Below are positions 49,294 to 59,779 of a stretch of 64,000 bases of DNA, one piece after another. The DNA lies in NCBI RefSeq assembly GCF_000264785.1, contig NZ_AFJI01000054.1, forward strand, positions 1 through 64,000. Direction: 5' to 3'. Origin of the DNA: Edwardsiella ictaluri ATCC 33202. Its GTDB lineage: Bacteria; Pseudomonadota; Gammaproteobacteria; Enterobacterales; Enterobacteriaceae. The notes under the pieces were generated by a model. It was not told where the DNA came from, ran no database searches, and was given only the letters and a program-made list of their open reading frames with translations. The stretch's first letter is position 1. The number at the start of each line of letters is the position of its first letter. The translations under genes were made by a program, and so were the position numbers.

Positions 49294-50625
49294 TTAAACA
49301 TGTTGAATTTTGTCTTTCGGGCAGGTGTTGTTGTCCCGCACGAACAGGCCATAGCAACTCCAGCCGGCAAAGGTCACCAGTGACCCCATCAGCATGGCCT
49401 CTGAGCCGGATGAGTAGAGGGCGTAGAAGCTGTAAACAGTACCGATGATGGCGGTGAGTAGGATTACCACATGGGTCTTGTTGGCCATCTTGTACAGGCG
49501 GTGCATCGGGATCAGCGCTGCCATGGAGAGGATGTAGGGGATCAGGTTGGTGACCACCGCCAGGTTAACCAGGGAGTTGAACTGATTGTTCAGCGATGGG
49601 CTGATGGTCATCAGCGACAGGATGGTTTGCGCTATCCCCAGAATGATCATCCCGGCGATCGGTGCATCCTTGGCGGTGACCTTGGCGAAGATCTGCGGGA
49701 AGTAGCCGATATCGGAAGAGGACTTAAACACCTGGGCTACGGTGAATTGCCAGCCCAGCAGGGAGCCGATACAGGCGACGACCATCAGGGCCATGATGAT
49801 CTTACCGACCGTTGGGTCGAACATATAGGAGAAGGCCAGGCCGAACGGCGCGGTCGAATTGGCCAGATCCATGTTGGGCACAAAGCCGGCCATCACGTTG
49901 GTGGACAGGATATACACGATGGCGCAGATCAGGGTGCCGCCGAAGACGGCGACCGGGATATTTTTTTCCGGGTTTTCCACGGCATCGGAGTTGGCGCAGG
50001 CAGACTCCAGCCCCAGGAAGGCCCACAGGGTCATGGCGATGGAGGCGCCCAGACCGGATGAGAAGGAGAGATGATGCGGGTTCCAGGCCTGGATGTACAT
50101 ATTCGGGCTAAACCAGAACCAGCCGAGAATGGAGATGCCGACCACCGGAATGATCACTCCCCAGACGGTGATGGAGCCGATGCTGCCGGTGATGCGTGCC
50201 CCGCCAAAATTGGCTACGGTGGTGAGCCAGATGACGGCGATGGTGGCGATACAGGTCATGATCGGCGATGGGTGCCAGTCGAACAGCACGGCGCCGTAGC
50301 CGACGGCGGAGATGGCGATGGCGATATTGGCGATCACCAGGCTGATGGCGTAGGTGAAGTTGGCCATAAAGTTACCGGACTTGCCGAAGGCGTACTCCGC
50401 GTAGCCGCCCATCCCGCCGGACTTGCGGCTGAACATCCCGCACTTGGAAAAACCGTAGGCCAGACACAGGCTGCCGAAGGCGGTGACCAGCCAGGAGAGT
50501 ATCGACATGGTCCCCACGGAGGCCAGCTTGGTCGGCAGCATAATGATGCCGGACCCCATCATGTTCACCGCCGTCAGTATGGTTAACTGCACGACGCCCA
50601 TCTTATTGCCACTAGACGTACTCAT
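49294..50625 (-). CDS. potE: Putrescine-ornithine antiporter PotE
   Basis: APC-family inner-membrane exchanger of 443 residues. NKMGVVQLTILTAVNMMGSG, KCGMFSRKSGGMGGYAEYAF, WNPHH and ALYSSGSEAML match PotE closely and CadB poorly. It imports ornithine for SpeF and exports putrescine. Since no cadB is present in the operon, PotE or another carrier must also serve the lysine/cadaverine exchange, or that gene lies elsewhere. Confidence 0.95.
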   Translation of the reverse strand: MSTSSGNKMGVVQLTILTAVNMMGSGIIMLPTKLASVGTMSILSWLVTAFGSLCLAYGFSKCGMFSRKSGGMGGYAEYAFGKSGNFMANFTYAISLVIANIAIAISAVGYGAVLFDWHPSPIMTCIATIAVIWLTTVANFGGARITGSIGSITVWGVIIPVVGISILGWFWFSPNMYIQAWNPHHLSFSSGLGASIAMTLWAFLGLESACANSDAVENPEKNIPVAVFGGTLICAIVYILSTNVMAGFVPNMDLANSTAPFGLAFSYMFDPTVGKIIMALMVVACIGSLLGWQFTVAQVFKSSSDIGYFPQIFAKVTAKDAPIAGMIILGIAQTILSLMTISPSLNNQFNSLVNLAVVTNLIPYILSMAALIPMHRLYKMANKTHVVILLTAIIGTVYSFYALYSSGSEAMLMGSLVTFAGWSCYGLFVRDNNTCPKDKIQHV

Positions 50626-50725
50626 AGTTTCTCTCTCTCAAAATGCGGGGATCCGGGCAGGAGCAACCCAGGAGCCGCGGCCCCCCGCCAACCTTGTTTT
50701 ATTGGTAATGTCGATATAAAGGCTG

Positions 50726-52888
50726 TTACTGCTTGATCATGTAGCCATAGGCGCGCTTGCGGCCATCCTCATCCTGTTGGATGTAGACCCCCTGCAGCTC
50801 CGGCGCGAAGCCCGGCAGCAGGTTGATGCCCTCTTCCAGCGCCAGGAAGTAGCGCTGCACCGAGCCGCCCCAGACCTCCCCCGGTACCACGCACAGCACC
50901 CCCGGTGGGTACGGCAGTGCGCCCTCCGCCGCGATGCGGCCTTCGGCCTGCGCCAGGGAGACCAGCTCGACGTTGCCGCGTACGAACGCGATGTTGGCCT
51001 GCTGCGGATTCATCGCCACCCGCGGGAAGTGCGCCTTGCGGAACATCTCCTTCTGCAGCTGCTTCACGTCGTGGCTGACGTACAGGTCGTGCATCTCCTG
51101 GCACAGCTGACGCAGGGTGTAGCCGCGGTAGCGTGCCTCGTTGGCGCGGTAGAGGGACGGCAGCACCTCAGCCAGCGGGGCGTCCTGCTCCAGCAGACGC
51201 TCGAAGCGGGCGATCTGGGCCACCAGATGCTGCATCTTGGCCATGTCCTCCGCCGGGGTAAGCAGGAACAGGATCGAGTTCAGGTCGCATTTCTCCGGCA
51301 CGATGCCGTTTTCGCGCAGGAAGTTGGCCAGAATGGTCGCGGGCACCCCAAAGGCCTGGTATTCGCCGCTCTTGGCATCGATACCCGGGGTGGTCAGCAT
51401 CAGCTTGCACGGGTCGACAAAGTACTGGTGCTCGGCATAGCCCTCAAAGGCGTGCCAGCGCTCACCGGGGATAAAGTTAAAGAAGCGCAGGTCGTTGGCC
51501 ATCTCTTCGGTGTCGCAGGCACCCCATGGGCGGCCGTCCACGGTCTCCGGGACGAAGGGGCGGATGTGCTGGCAGGTCTGCAGCAGCAGCTTGCGGGTTT
51601 CAATGCCCACCCGGACGCACTCCATCCACATGCGCTTGCCGCTGTCGCCGGCGTGCATGCGGGCATTGACGTCCAGGGCGGCGAACAGCGGGTAGAACGG
51701 GCTGGTGGAGGCATGCATCATAAAGGCGTTGTTCAGGCGCTTGTGGTTAACATAGCGCGCCTGCCCCTTGATATGACGATCCTTTTTGTGGATCTGCGAG
51801 GTCTGTGAGAAGCCGGCCTGCTGTTTGTGCACCGACTGGGTCACCAGGATCCCCGGATCGTTCTCGTTCAGCTCCAGCAGCAGCGGCGAGCACTCTTTCA
51901 TCATCGGGATGAACTGCTCATAGCCAACCCAGGCGGAGTCGAACAGGATGTAGTCACACAGGTGACCTATCTTATCCACCACCTGGCGGGCGTTGTAGAT
52001 GGTGCCGTCATAGGTGCCGAGCTGGATAACCGCCAGGCGGAACGGCCGTTGTTCCCCGGTGCGCGCCGGGGCGATCTCACGCACCAGGTCACGCAGGTAT
52101 TTCTCTTCAAAGCAGTGTGCGTCGATGCCCCCGATGAAACCGAACGGGTTACGCGCGGTTTCCAGGTAGACCGGCGTAGCACCGGCCTGAATCAATGCGC
52201 CGTGGTGGTTGGATTTATGGTTATTACGGTCGAAGAGGACCAGATCACCGGGCGCCAGCAGTGCGTTGAGCACCACTTTATTGGAAGAGGAGGTGCCGTT
52301 GAGCACAAAGTAGGTCTTGTCGGCGTTGAACACCTTGGCCGCGTGCTGCTGGGCGGCGCAGGGGGCGCCTTCGTGGATCAGCAGGTCACCCATGGAGACG
52401 TCGGCGTTGCACAGATCGGCGCGGAACAGGGCCTCGCCAAAGTAGTCGAAGAACTGACGGCCTGTGGGGTGGCGGCGGAAGAACTGGCCACCCTGATGCC
52501 CCGGGCAGTCAAAGGCGGCGTTGCCCTGCCGGATGTAGGTCTGCAGGCTGCCGAAAAACGGCGGCAGCAGCTCGGCCTCATATTTCTGTGCCGCACTTTC
52601 CAGCTGTTTTCCATAAAAATCCTGATTGCCGTCGCCGCAGGTAAAGACGCCGGTCAGGCGCGGCAGATACTCGGCCGGCAGAGACTGGTCGCCCGCCTCG
52701 GCGACAAAGACAGGCAGGCCAAAGGCGCTCTGCTCGACCTTATCCAGCACGCCGCCCAGCGCATCCTGTACCGACAGCACCACGGCGGCAACGTCGGTAA
52801 GATCGCTGTTTCCGGGAGCGACAAGGTTACGCTGGGTATTAATACACTGCATCACGCTGTCGCTGATCGCTATTTTTAATGTTTCCAT
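50726..52888 (-). CDS. speF: Inducible ornithine decarboxylase
   Basis: PLP enzyme producing putrescine and consuming a proton. It has 720 residues with the wing domain, FDCPGHQGGQFFRRHPTGRQFFDYFGE, the PLP lysine in VTQSVHKQQAGFSQTSQIHKK near 352, and PYPPGVLCVVPGEVW. Its place behind an SpeFL leader and before potE identifies it as the inducible SpeF and not biosynthetic SpeC. The 312-base leader between speFL and this start should hold the rho-dependent control region. Confidence 0.95.
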   Translation of the reverse strand: METLKIAISDSVMQCINTQRNLVAPGNSDLTDVAAVVLSVQDALGGVLDKVEQSAFGLPVFVAEAGDQSLPAEYLPRLTGVFTCGDGNQDFYGKQLESAAQKYEAELLPPFFGSLQTYIRQGNAAFDCPGHQGGQFFRRHPTGRQFFDYFGEALFRADLCNADVSMGDLLIHEGAPCAAQQHAAKVFNADKTYFVLNGTSSSNKVVLNALLAPGDLVLFDRNNHKSNHHGALIQAGATPVYLETARNPFGFIGGIDAHCFEEKYLRDLVREIAPARTGEQRPFRLAVIQLGTYDGTIYNARQVVDKIGHLCDYILFDSAWVGYEQFIPMMKECSPLLLELNENDPGILVTQSVHKQQAGFSQTSQIHKKDRHIKGQARYVNHKRLNNAFMMHASTSPFYPLFAALDVNARMHAGDSGKRMWMECVRVGIETRKLLLQTCQHIRPFVPETVDGRPWGACDTEEMANDLRFFNFIPGERWHAFEGYAEHQYFVDPCKLMLTTPGIDAKSGEYQAFGVPATILANFLRENGIVPEKCDLNSILFLLTPAEDMAKMQHLVAQIARFERLLEQDAPLAEVLPSLYRANEARYRGYTLRQLCQEMHDLYVSHDVKQLQKEMFRKAHFPRVAMNPQQANIAFVRGNVELVSLAQAEGRIAAEGALPYPPGVLCVVPGEVWGGSVQRYFLALEEGINLLPGFAPELQGVYIQQDEDGRKRAYGYMIKQ

Positions 52889-53200
52889 TTTGTTGGTCTC
52901 ATTGCATTATTTAAGACAAACCTATCCCACGGAATTTAATTTAATCAAATTGAATTCTCTGGTAAGTATTTTTTATGGCAGCAGCAGAGCTGCAGTAATA
53001 TGTCTTAACGACACTACTGTCAAATGGGTATACGGCTGCCTGATGGCCTGAGCCATCGTCGCGATATGGGTCGGTTACGGATTGTCAGCGATAACGCAGC
53101 ACCCTGCCAAACGCCGACCAAATATGGTCCGGTGTAGATTACAGGTATGGCTGGGTTAACTGTGTGACGATCCGTGCGGGACGGATATCGGGAGGGAGAG
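52889..53200 (-). promoter_or_regulatory. speF leader region after speFL
   Basis: 312 transcribed bases between the speFL stop and the speF start, similar in length to the E. coli arrangement in which ribosome stalling on speFL blocks Rho and exposes the speF ribosome site. I see no ORF of note in it and did not fold it fully. Confidence 0.6.
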
Positions 53201-53305
53201 TTATTGAGCGTTGAACTTGTGGAAATCGAAGCAGCTGCGGTGAGCCACCATCATAATATGGGTCACACGTCGAATGTGCGGCCAGTTTTTATTATTGTTT
53301 TCCAT
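53201..53305 (-). CDS. speFL: Ornithine-sensing leader peptide SpeFL
   Basis: A 34-codon ORF, the same length as E. coli SpeFL and alignable without gaps. Conserved parts are MENN at the start, PHIRRVTHIM around the known HIRRxxH ornithine-sensing motif, AHR, and FDFHKFNAQ at the end. In E. coli, ornithine stalls the ribosome at the end of this peptide and switches on speF-potE. Here the last residue is Gln with a TAA stop, where E. coli has Arg and (as I recall) TAG. Too short for usual gene callers. Confidence 0.92.
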   Translation of the reverse strand: MENNNKNWPHIRRVTHIMMVAHRSCFDFHKFNAQ

Positions 53306-54081
53306 TCTTCAACTCTCTTGCTATCAGGAAATATATCAAACTGAGTTCACCACAGTGTGAATTGCCGAACTCCTTATCGGTCTATGTTTGGCAATGTGTG
53401 CCTGACATATCCCTATTTAAAAACAGATTTAGTGTAAGTTTGTGGCGTCTGGATACTGTGATATTTATCACTATTAGTAAAATTAATCCTCCAGTGATTT
53501 TTTATCGCGCTGCTTACTGGCGCGTCATTGTATAGACGTTACCGGTTGCGTTAATTTGGCTGGTTGAGGTGTAAGAGATATGAGTAAATTAAATGATTTT
53601 GTCTTGCGCCAGTCTTTGTTACTCACCAGCGTCTATTCCATAAATTAATTATTATCATTAGTGACATTTATTTATTGATATTATCGCCGTGCGTCATTTA
53701 CATGCGGTGAAGGATTATGCACATCGAATGCGCTATCGGGGGGAACGTAAAGAGAACCCCCGGCGGCGTCTGACGCTATTGATGGCGGAGAACTGTTTGT
53801 TGCCAGAGGGAAAAAGCGCCGTCAAAAAGAGAGATAAAGGGTTCAGGAAATATCGTAAAAAGACATATCAATAGGTTTTATATTGTTTTTCGGGAAAAAC
53901 TGGCTACACTTTTTTCACAATATTATCTGACGGCGTACGCTACTGTAGAGGGAAGGGCGATCGTTATTTTCGCGTTCGCGTCGCACGCGATCCGATGGCT
54001 TGCCTCGCTGGGGGGACGTCGCTGGCCGATCAAACGCGCCCGGCACACCCGCCGGTGCTGCAAGGAGAAGAGACGTGCGTT
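53306..54081. promoter_or_regulatory. Divergent speFL/hyaA control region
   Basis: 776 AT-rich bases between the decarboxylase and hydrogenase operons. It includes a CRP-like site (separate entry). A 22-codon plus-strand ORF at 53580-53648 (start MSKLNDFVLRQSL, after GTAAGAG) and a basic 61-codon ORF at 53689-53874 lack family matches and are not called. hya promoters respond to ArcA, AppY and IscR in E. coli, but I cannot place such sites. Confidence 0.5.
53457..53472. promoter_or_regulatory. CRP-like (or FNR-like) site
   Basis: TGTGATATTTATCACT fits TGTGA-N6-TCACA at nine of ten key positions. It lies about 150 bases upstream of speFL and 610 upstream of hyaA, so speFL is the more likely target. 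FNR half-sites (TTGAT) are related, and a mixed site is possible. Confidence 0.55.
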
Positions 54082-55203
54082 ATGAATAACGAGGATACCT
54101 TTTACCAAGCCATGCGCCGTCAGGGCGTGACCCGGCGGAGTTTTCTCAAGTATTGCAGTCTGGCTGCCACGTCGCTGGGGCTGGGTGCCGGGATGGCGCC
54201 AAAGATAGCCTGGGCGCTGGAGAATAAACCGCGTATTCCGGTCGTCTGGATCCACGGCCTGGAGTGTACCTGCTGTACCGAATCCTTTATCCGCTCCTCA
54301 CACCCGCTGGCCAAGGATGTGATCCTCTCGCTCATCTCCCTCGATTATGACGATACCCTGATGGCGGCCGCCGGAACGCAGGCCGAGGCGGTATTTGAGG
54401 ACATCATCACCCGCTACCACGGCAAGTACATTCTGGCGGTGGAGGGGAATCCGCCGCTGGGTGAGCAGGGGATGTTCTGTATCAGCAGCGGTCGTCCGTT
54501 TATTGAAAAATTGAAAAAAGCCGCCGCCGGTGCCAGCGCCATCATCGCCTGGGGGACCTGTGCCTCCTGGGGCTGCGTGCAGGCCGCCCGTCCCAATCCG
54601 ACCCAGGCCACCCCCATCGACAAGGTGATCACCGACAAGCCGATCATCAAGGTGCCCGGCTGTCCGCCGATCCCGGACGTGATGAGCGCCATCATTACCT
54701 ATATGGTGACCTTTGACCGTCTGCCGGACGTTGACCGCATGGGGCGTCCGCTGATGTTCTACGGTCAGCGTATCCACGACAAGTGTTACCGCCGCGCCCA
54801 CTTCGACGCCGGTGAGTTCGTCCAGAGCTGGGATGACGATGCCGCCCGTAAGGGGTACTGCCTGTACAAGATGGGCTGTAAGGGGCCAACCACCTATAAC
54901 GCCTGCTCTTCCACCCGCTGGAACGACGGCGTCTCTTTCCCGATCCAGTCCGGCCACGGCTGTCTGGGCTGCTCAGAGAATGGCTTCTGGGATCGCGGCT
55001 CGTTCTACAGCCGGGTGGTCGATATTCCGCAGATGGGGACCCACTCCACCGCCGATACCGTCGGCCTGACGGCGCTGGGCGTGGTTGCCGCGGGGGTCGG
55101 GGTACATGCGGTGGCCAGCGCTGTCAATCAGCGCAAACGCCACAACCAGCAGCTGACACAGGCAGAACAACAACAGCCGGGCAATGAGGATAAACAGGCA
55201 TGA
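54082..55203 (+). CDS. hyaA: Hydrogenase-1 small subunit
   Basis: Iron-sulfur subunit of the periplasm-facing uptake [NiFe]-hydrogenase. ATG 54082 gives 373 residues with a Tat signal ([10 protein letters not shown]) and a C-terminal membrane anchor ([21 protein letters not shown]). [12 protein letters not shown] shows the two extra cysteines, and GTCASWGC another, of the six-cysteine proximal [4Fe-3S] cluster that marks oxygen-tolerant enzymes. The longer reading from 53995 would bury the Tat signal. Overlaps hyaB by four bases. Confidence 0.96.
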   Translation: MNNEDTFYQAMRRQGVTRRSFLKYCSLAATSLGLGAGMAPKIAWALENKPRIPVVWIHGLECTCCTESFIRSSHPLAKDVILSLISLDYDDTLMAAAGTQAEAVFEDIITRYHGKYILAVEGNPPLGEQGMFCISSGRPFIEKLKKAAAGASAIIAWGTCASWGCVQAARPNPTQATPIDKVITDKPIIKVPGCPPIPDVMSAIITYMVTFDRLPDVDRMGRPLMFYGQRIHDKCYRRAHFDAGEFVQSWDDDAARKGYCLYKMGCKGPTTYNACSSTRWNDGVSFPIQSGHGCLGCSENGFWDRGSFYSRVVDIPQMGTHSTADTVGLTALGVVAAGVGVHAVASAVNQRKRHNQQLTQAEQQQPGNEDKQA

Positions 55204-56993
55204 GTTACCAGTATCAAACCCAAGGATATACCTTAAGCGATGCCGGCCGTCGCCTGGTGGTGGACCCGATTACGCGCATTGAAGGTCACATGCGCTGCGA
55301 AGTGAACATCAACGACCAGAACATCATTACCAACGCCGTCTCCTGCGGCACCATGTTCCGCGGACTGGAGATCATTCTGCAGGGGCGTGACCCGCGCGAC
55401 GCCTGGGCGTTCGTGGAGCGTATCTGTGGGGTATGCACCGGGGTGCACGCCCTGGCCTCGGTGTACGCCATCGAGGATGCCATCGGCATCAAGGTGCCGG
55501 ACAACGCCAATATCATCCGTAACATCATGTTGGCCACCCTGTGGTGCCACGACCATCTGGTGCACTTTTATCAGCTGGCGGGGATGGACTGGATCGACGT
55601 GCTGGATGCCCTGAAGGCCGATCCGCGCGCCACCTCGCAGCTGGCGCAGAGTCTCTCCTCCTGGCCGATGTCGTCGCCTGGCTACTTCTTTGACGTGCAA
55701 AACCGCCTGAAAAAGTTCGTGGAGGGCGGCCAGCTGGGGATCTTCCGCAACGGCTACTGGGGGCACCCGCAGTACAAGCTGTCGCCGGAGGCCAATCTGA
55801 TGGGCTTTGCCCACTATCTGGAGGCCCTCGACTTCCAGCGGGAGATCGTCAAGATCCATACGGTGTTCGGCGGTAAGAACCCGCACCCGAACTGGATCGT
55901 CGGCGGCATGCCCTGTGCCATCAACATCGATCAGAGCGGCGCGGTCGGCGCGGTCAACATGGAGCGTCTCAACCTGGTGCAGTCGATCATTACCCGCACC
56001 GCCGACTTTATCAACAACGTGATGATCCCCGATGCGCTGGCCATCGGCCTGTTTAACAAGCCGTGGAGCCAGATCGGCACCGGTCTGTCCGACAAGTGCG
56101 TGCTGAGCTATGGCGCCTTCCCGGACATCGCCAACGACTTCAGCCAGAAGAGTCTGCTGATGCCGGGCGGTGCGGTGATCAACGGTGACTTCGCCAACGT
56201 GCTGCCGGTGGATCTGGCCGATCCGCAGCAGGTGCAGGAGTTCGTCGACCACTCCTGGTATCGCTACCCCAACGGGCAGCAGGGGCGTCATCCGTTCGAT
56301 GGCATCACCGACCCTTGGTACAACCCGGGCAACGTGAAGGGCAGCGCCACCGATATCCAGCAGCTGGACGAGCAGGCGCAGTACTCCTGGATCAAGGCGC
56401 CGCGCTGGCGCGGTCATCCGATGGAGGTCGGCCCGCTGGCCCGTACCCTGATCGCCTATCACAAGGGCGATGCGGCGACCATCGAGTCGGTGGATCGCAT
56501 GATGTCATCGCTCAAGCTGCCGCTCTCTGGCATTCAGTCTACCCTGGGCCGTATTCTGTGCCGCGCCCACGAGGCGCAGTGGGCCGCCGGTAAGCTGCAG
56601 TACTTCTTCGACAAGCTGATGACCAACCTGAAGAACGGCAATCTGGCGACGGCCAATACCGAGAAGTGGGAACCGGCCACCTGGCCGCAGCACTGCCGCG
56701 GTATCGGCTTTACCGAGGCGCCGCGCGGTGCGCTGGGCCACTGGGCATCGATCCGCGATCAGAAGATCGATCTCTATCAGTGCGTGGTACCGACCACTTG
56801 GAACGCCAGTCCGCGCGATCCCAAGGGACAGATCGGGGCCTATGAGGCGGCGCTGATGGGGACCCAGATGGCGATCCCCGATCAGCCGCTGGAGATCCTG
56901 CGCACCCTGCACAGTTTCGACCCCTGCCTGGCCTGTTCAACCCACGTGCTCGGCGATGACGGCAGCGAATTGATCTCCGTCCAGGTACGCTAA
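55200..56993 (+). CDS. hyaB: Hydrogenase-1 large subunit
   Basis: [NiFe] catalytic subunit of 597 residues, the E. coli length. The nickel ligands are in [11 protein letters not shown] near 76-79 and DPCLACSTH near the C-terminus. The 15-residue tail after that histidine should be removed by HyaD once nickel is inserted. Exported with HyaA by the Tat route. Confidence 0.97.
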   Translation: MSYQYQTQGYTLSDAGRRLVVDPITRIEGHMRCEVNINDQNIITNAVSCGTMFRGLEIILQGRDPRDAWAFVERICGVCTGVHALASVYAIEDAIGIKVPDNANIIRNIMLATLWCHDHLVHFYQLAGMDWIDVLDALKADPRATSQLAQSLSSWPMSSPGYFFDVQNRLKKFVEGGQLGIFRNGYWGHPQYKLSPEANLMGFAHYLEALDFQREIVKIHTVFGGKNPHPNWIVGGMPCAINIDQSGAVGAVNMERLNLVQSIITRTADFINNVMIPDALAIGLFNKPWSQIGTGLSDKCVLSYGAFPDIANDFSQKSLLMPGGAVINGDFANVLPVDLADPQQVQEFVDHSWYRYPNGQQGRHPFDGITDPWYNPGNVKGSATDIQQLDEQAQYSWIKAPRWRGHPMEVGPLARTLIAYHKGDAATIESVDRMMSSLKLPLSGIQSTLGRILCRAHEAQWAAGKLQYFFDKLMTNLKNGNLATANTEKWEPATWPQHCRGIGFTEAPRGALGHWASIRDQKIDLYQCVVPTTWNASPRDPKGQIGAYEAALMGTQMAIPDQPLEILRTLHSFDPCLACSTHVLGDDGSELISVQVR

Positions 56994-57011
56994 GCACTAA
57001 GGAGAAGAACG

Positions 57012-57746
57012 ATGAGTGAAAAGACATCCCCGCACGCCGAGGAGGCGCGTGATGATGCCGTCAGCCACTATGTGTTCGAGGCGCCGGTGCGCCTGTGGCA
57101 CTGGCTGACGGTGGGCTGCATGCTGGTGCTGATGGTGACCGGGTACTTCATTGGCCGGCCACTGCCGTCGGTCAGCGGCGAGGCCACCTATCTGTTCTAC
57201 ATGGGCTATATCCGTCTGGTTCATTTCAGCGCAGGGATGCTGTTCACCGTGCTGTTGCTGATGCGCATCTATTGGGCCTGCGTCGGCAACCGCTACTCGC
57301 GCGAGCTGTTCGTGGTGCCAGCGTGGCGCCGCAGCTGGTGGCAGGGCGTGTTGTATGAGATCCGCTGGTATCTGTTTCTGGAGAAGCGTCCGAGCGGTGA
57401 CATTGGCCATAACCCCATCGCCCAGGCGGCGATGTTTGGCTATTTCCTGATGTCGGTATTCATGATCCTCACCGGGTTCGCGCTGTTCAGCGAGCACAGC
57501 CAGTACGCCATCTTCGCCCCGTTCCACTATGTGATCGAGTTCTTCTACTGGACCGGCGGCAACTCCATCGATATCCACAGCTGGCACCGCCTGGGGATGT
57601 GGCTGATCGGGGCGTTTATCATTGGGCATGTGTATATGGCCATCCGCGAAGATATCATGTCTGACGACACGGTTATCTCTACCATGATCAATGGATTCCG
57701 CAGCCATAAGTTCCCGAAGCGCAAACGCGACAAGGAGGCGTCATGA
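57012..57746 (+). CDS. hyaC: Hydrogenase-1 cytochrome b subunit
   Basis: Inner-membrane di-heme cytochrome b of 244 residues that passes electrons from HyaA to quinone and anchors the complex. [25 protein letters not shown] near 25, [14 protein letters not shown] near 70, and [22 protein letters not shown] near 200 carry the heme histidines. Four membrane helices. It follows hyaB by 18 bases with a good AAGGAGAAG. Confidence 0.95.
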   Translation: MSEKTSPHAEEARDDAVSHYVFEAPVRLWHWLTVGCMLVLMVTGYFIGRPLPSVSGEATYLFYMGYIRLVHFSAGMLFTVLLLMRIYWACVGNRYSRELFVVPAWRRSWWQGVLYEIRWYLFLEKRPSGDIGHNPIAQAAMFGYFLMSVFMILTGFALFSEHSQYAIFAPFHYVIEFFYWTGGNSIDIHSWHRLGMWLIGAFIIGHVYMAIREDIMSDDTVISTMINGFRSHKFPKRKRDKEAS

Positions 57747-58336
57747 GTGAGCAGCGCGTGGTGGTGATGGGGCTGGGCAACCTGCTGTGGGCCGATGAGG
57801 GCTTCGGCGTACGGGTGGCCGAACGGCTGTATGCCCATTACCATTGGCCGGATCAGGTGGAGATCGTCGACGGCGGCACCCAGGGGCTGAATCTGCTGGG
57901 CTATATTGAAAGCGCCAGCCACCTGCTGATCCTGGATGCCATCGACTACGGTCTGGCGCCGGGTACCCTGCGCACCTACGCCGGAGAGATGGTGCCGGCC
58001 TACCTCAGCGCCAAGAAGATGAGCCTGCACCAGAGCAGCTTTTCCGAGGTGCTGGCCCTGGCAGAGATTCGTGGCCATATGCCGTCCCGCGTGGCGCTGG
58101 TGGGGCTACAGCCCGCGCGGCTGGATGAGTATGGCGGCAGCCTGACCGGGGTGGCGCGGGCCCAGCTGCCCGCGGCGGAGCAGGCGGCACTGGCGCAGCT
58201 GGCCGACTGGGGGATCGTCCCGCAGCCGAGCGAGGAGCGCCGCTGCCTGAACTACGAATGTCTGTCGATGGAGAACTATGAGGGCGTCCGCATTCGCCAG
58301 TATCGGATGACGCTGGAGGGACAGGAGGAGTGTTGA
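57743..58336 (+). CDS. hyaD: Hydrogenase-1 maturation endopeptidase
   Basis: M52-family protease that clips the C-terminal tail of Hya[21 protein letters not shown] at the N-terminus holds the first nickel-sensing acidic residue (Glu in the DEGFG motif), and [12 protein letters not shown] and [14 protein letters not shown] hold the others (Asp, His). 197 residues. Overlaps hyaC by four bases. Confidence 0.94.
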   Translation: MSEQRVVVMGLGNLLWADEGFGVRVAERLYAHYHWPDQVEIVDGGTQGLNLLGYIESASHLLILDAIDYGLAPGTLRTYAGEMVPAYLSAKKMSLHQSSFSEVLALAEIRGHMPSRVALVGLQPARLDEYGGSLTGVARAQLPAAEQAALAQLADWGIVPQPSEERRCLNYECLSMENYEGVRIRQYRMTLEGQEEC

Positions 58337-58728
58337 ACGACAATCCGTTTTCCGCGCTGTGGCAGCGCATGCTGGCGCGCGGCTGGCAGCCGGTAGAGGC
58401 GCATTCGCTGGACGGCTGGCTGGCGCAGGCGCCGGACGGCGTGGTGCTGCTGAGCTGCGATCCGCGCCGTACGCCGGAGGTCAGCGACAACCCGGTGATG
58501 ATCGCCGAGCTGCTGCGTGAGTTCCCCCAGGTTGACTGGCACATCGCGATGGCCGATCTGGAACAGAGCGAAGCCATCGGCGATCGCTTTGGCGTGCGCC
58601 GCTTTCCGGCAACGCTGGTGTTTATCGGCGGCGAACTGCGCGGCGTGCTCAGCGGGATCCACCCGTGGGCCGATCTGATCGCCCTGATGCGCCCGCTGGT
58701 TGAATCCGTCCTTCCGCAGGAGTCCTGA
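58333..58728 (+). CDS. hyaE: Hydrogenase-1 chaperone HyaE
   Basis: Thioredoxin-fold protein without the CxxC pair, thought to escort the HyaA precursor. About 131 residues. TTG 58333, with AGGAGG four bases upstream, gives [18 protein letters not shown], close to E. coli HyaE; GTG 58330 is an alternative but lies too near the ribosome site. [22 protein letters not shown] and [11 protein letters not shown] are conserved. It overlaps the end of hyaD. Confidence 0.9.
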   Translation: MNDNPFSALWQRMLARGWQPVEAHSLDGWLAQAPDGVVLLSCDPRRTPEVSDNPVMIAELLREFPQVDWHIAMADLEQSEAIGDRFGVRRFPATLVFIGGELRGVLSGIHPWADLIALMRPLVESVLPQES

Positions 58729-58731
58729 TCG

Positions 58732-59589
58732 ATGAGCGAGACCTTTTTCCATCTGTTGGGGCCGGGCACGCAGCCCGATGACGACAGTTTTAGCATGAAC
58801 CCGCTGCCGATCACCTGCGGGGTCAACGGCGATCCGAGCATGGCGGCGCTGGAGCACTGCGCTCACAGTCCGGCGGTGATGGCGCTGCTGACGCGGCTGC
58901 TGGTTCAGCTGGAACAGGGGATTCCCCCCCTGGGCGAGGTGATCGGCTGGGATCTGTCGGCGCTGGATGACGAGGATATGACCTTTCTCAACGCCCTGCT
59001 GGGCGAAGGGGAGGTCTCGGTGCGTATTCAGCATCCGGACGGCAGCGAAAGCGAGATCCAAGAGGCGATCTTCTGTGGCCTGTGGCGGGTTCGCCGTCTG
59101 CAGGGGGGCTGCGTGCTGGAGGATCGGCTGGAGGCGGGCTGTGCGCCGCTGCCGCTGTGGCAGGCGGCCAGCGCCGATACGCTGCCGGATGATTCGCTGC
59201 TGCCGCCGCCCATCGAGGGGCTGATGAACGGGCTGCCGCTGGCCCATGAGCTGCTGATGCATGTGCGCGATCCGGCGACCCAACCCCACAGCATCAACCT
59301 GACTCAGTTGCCGCTGAGCGAGGCCGATCGTCTGTTTTTAGCGCGCCTGTGCGGGACGGGCTGCATTCAGATCCGCACTTTTGGCTACGGTGAGAGCCGT
59401 ATCGACGCGACGGGGCTGCGCCATGTCTGGCATGTACGCTGTCTGGATACCCTGAAGGGGACGCTGCTCGACAGCTATGAGGTGTGTACCTTGCCGGAGC
59501 TGGTGCTGGCGGCGCCGGAGGATCTGAGCGACTCGGCCCAGCGTCTGGGCGATGTCTGTCGTTGGCTGGAAGAGGTGGCCCATGTTTGA
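58732..59589 (+). CDS. hyaF: Hydrogenase-1 assembly protein HyaF
   Basis: HupH-family accessory protein of 285 residues, the E. coli length, used in maturation of the small subunit of oxygen-tolerant hydrogenases. NPLPITCGVNGDPSMAALEHC at the N-terminus and the repeated LDEQLARMLxxxLGEGEV-like halves (LNALLGEGEVSVRI and LARLCGTGCIQIR) fit the family. The end overlaps the rubredoxin gene by eight bases. Confidence 0.92.
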   Translation: MSETFFHLLGPGTQPDDDSFSMNPLPITCGVNGDPSMAALEHCAHSPAVMALLTRLLVQLEQGIPPLGEVIGWDLSALDDEDMTFLNALLGEGEVSVRIQHPDGSESEIQEAIFCGLWRVRRLQGGCVLEDRLEAGCAPLPLWQAASADTLPDDSLLPPPIEGLMNGLPLAHELLMHVRDPATQPHSINLTQLPLSEADRLFLARLCGTGCIQIRTFGYGESRIDATGLRHVWHVRCLDTLKGTLLDSYEVCTLPELVLAAPEDLSDSAQRLGDVCRWLEEVAHV

Positions 59590-59779
59590 GCGCGGCTATG
59601 CCCAGGCGATCGCGGATGATGCCCGGCTGGAGTGCAACCTGTGCTGGTGGGTGTACGATCCGGCGCAGGGGGACAGAGTGGGGCAAATTCCGCCCGGGAT
59701 TCCCTTCAGCGCACTGCCGTCGCACTGGCGCTGTCCGCAGTGCGATGCGGATAAATTACACTTCCTGTTATTGGGCTGA
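59582..59779 (+). CDS. Rubredoxin of the hya operon (HupI/HoxR type)
   Basis: A 65-residue protein with two rubredoxin knuckles, LECNLCWWVYDPAQGD and WRCPQCDADK, binding one iron. Such rubredoxins sit in hydrogenase operons of oxygen-exposed bacteria (HupI, HoxR) and are linked to assembly of the small-subunit clusters under oxygen. E. coli hya lacks this gene. The first knuckle carries Trp-Trp where Gly-Trp/Tyr is common. ATG 59582 lies inside the hyaF end, so it belongs to the operon. Confidence 0.9.
   Translation: MFERGYAQAIADDARLECNLCWWVYDPAQGDRVGQIPPGIPFSALPSHWRCPQCDADKLHFLLLG

Noticed and set aside
49294-50625. cadB (lysine/cadaverine antiporter)
   Set aside because: Its N-terminus and several internal segments follow PotE, not CadB.
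53580-53648. 22-codon ORF MSKLNDFVLRQSL...
   Set aside because: It has a modest ribosome site, but nothing ties it to hya or spe control; too short to call.
53689-53874. 61-codon basic ORF before hyaA
   Set aside because: Very rich in Arg/Lys, no ribosome site, no family resemblance. It could be chance in the promoter region.
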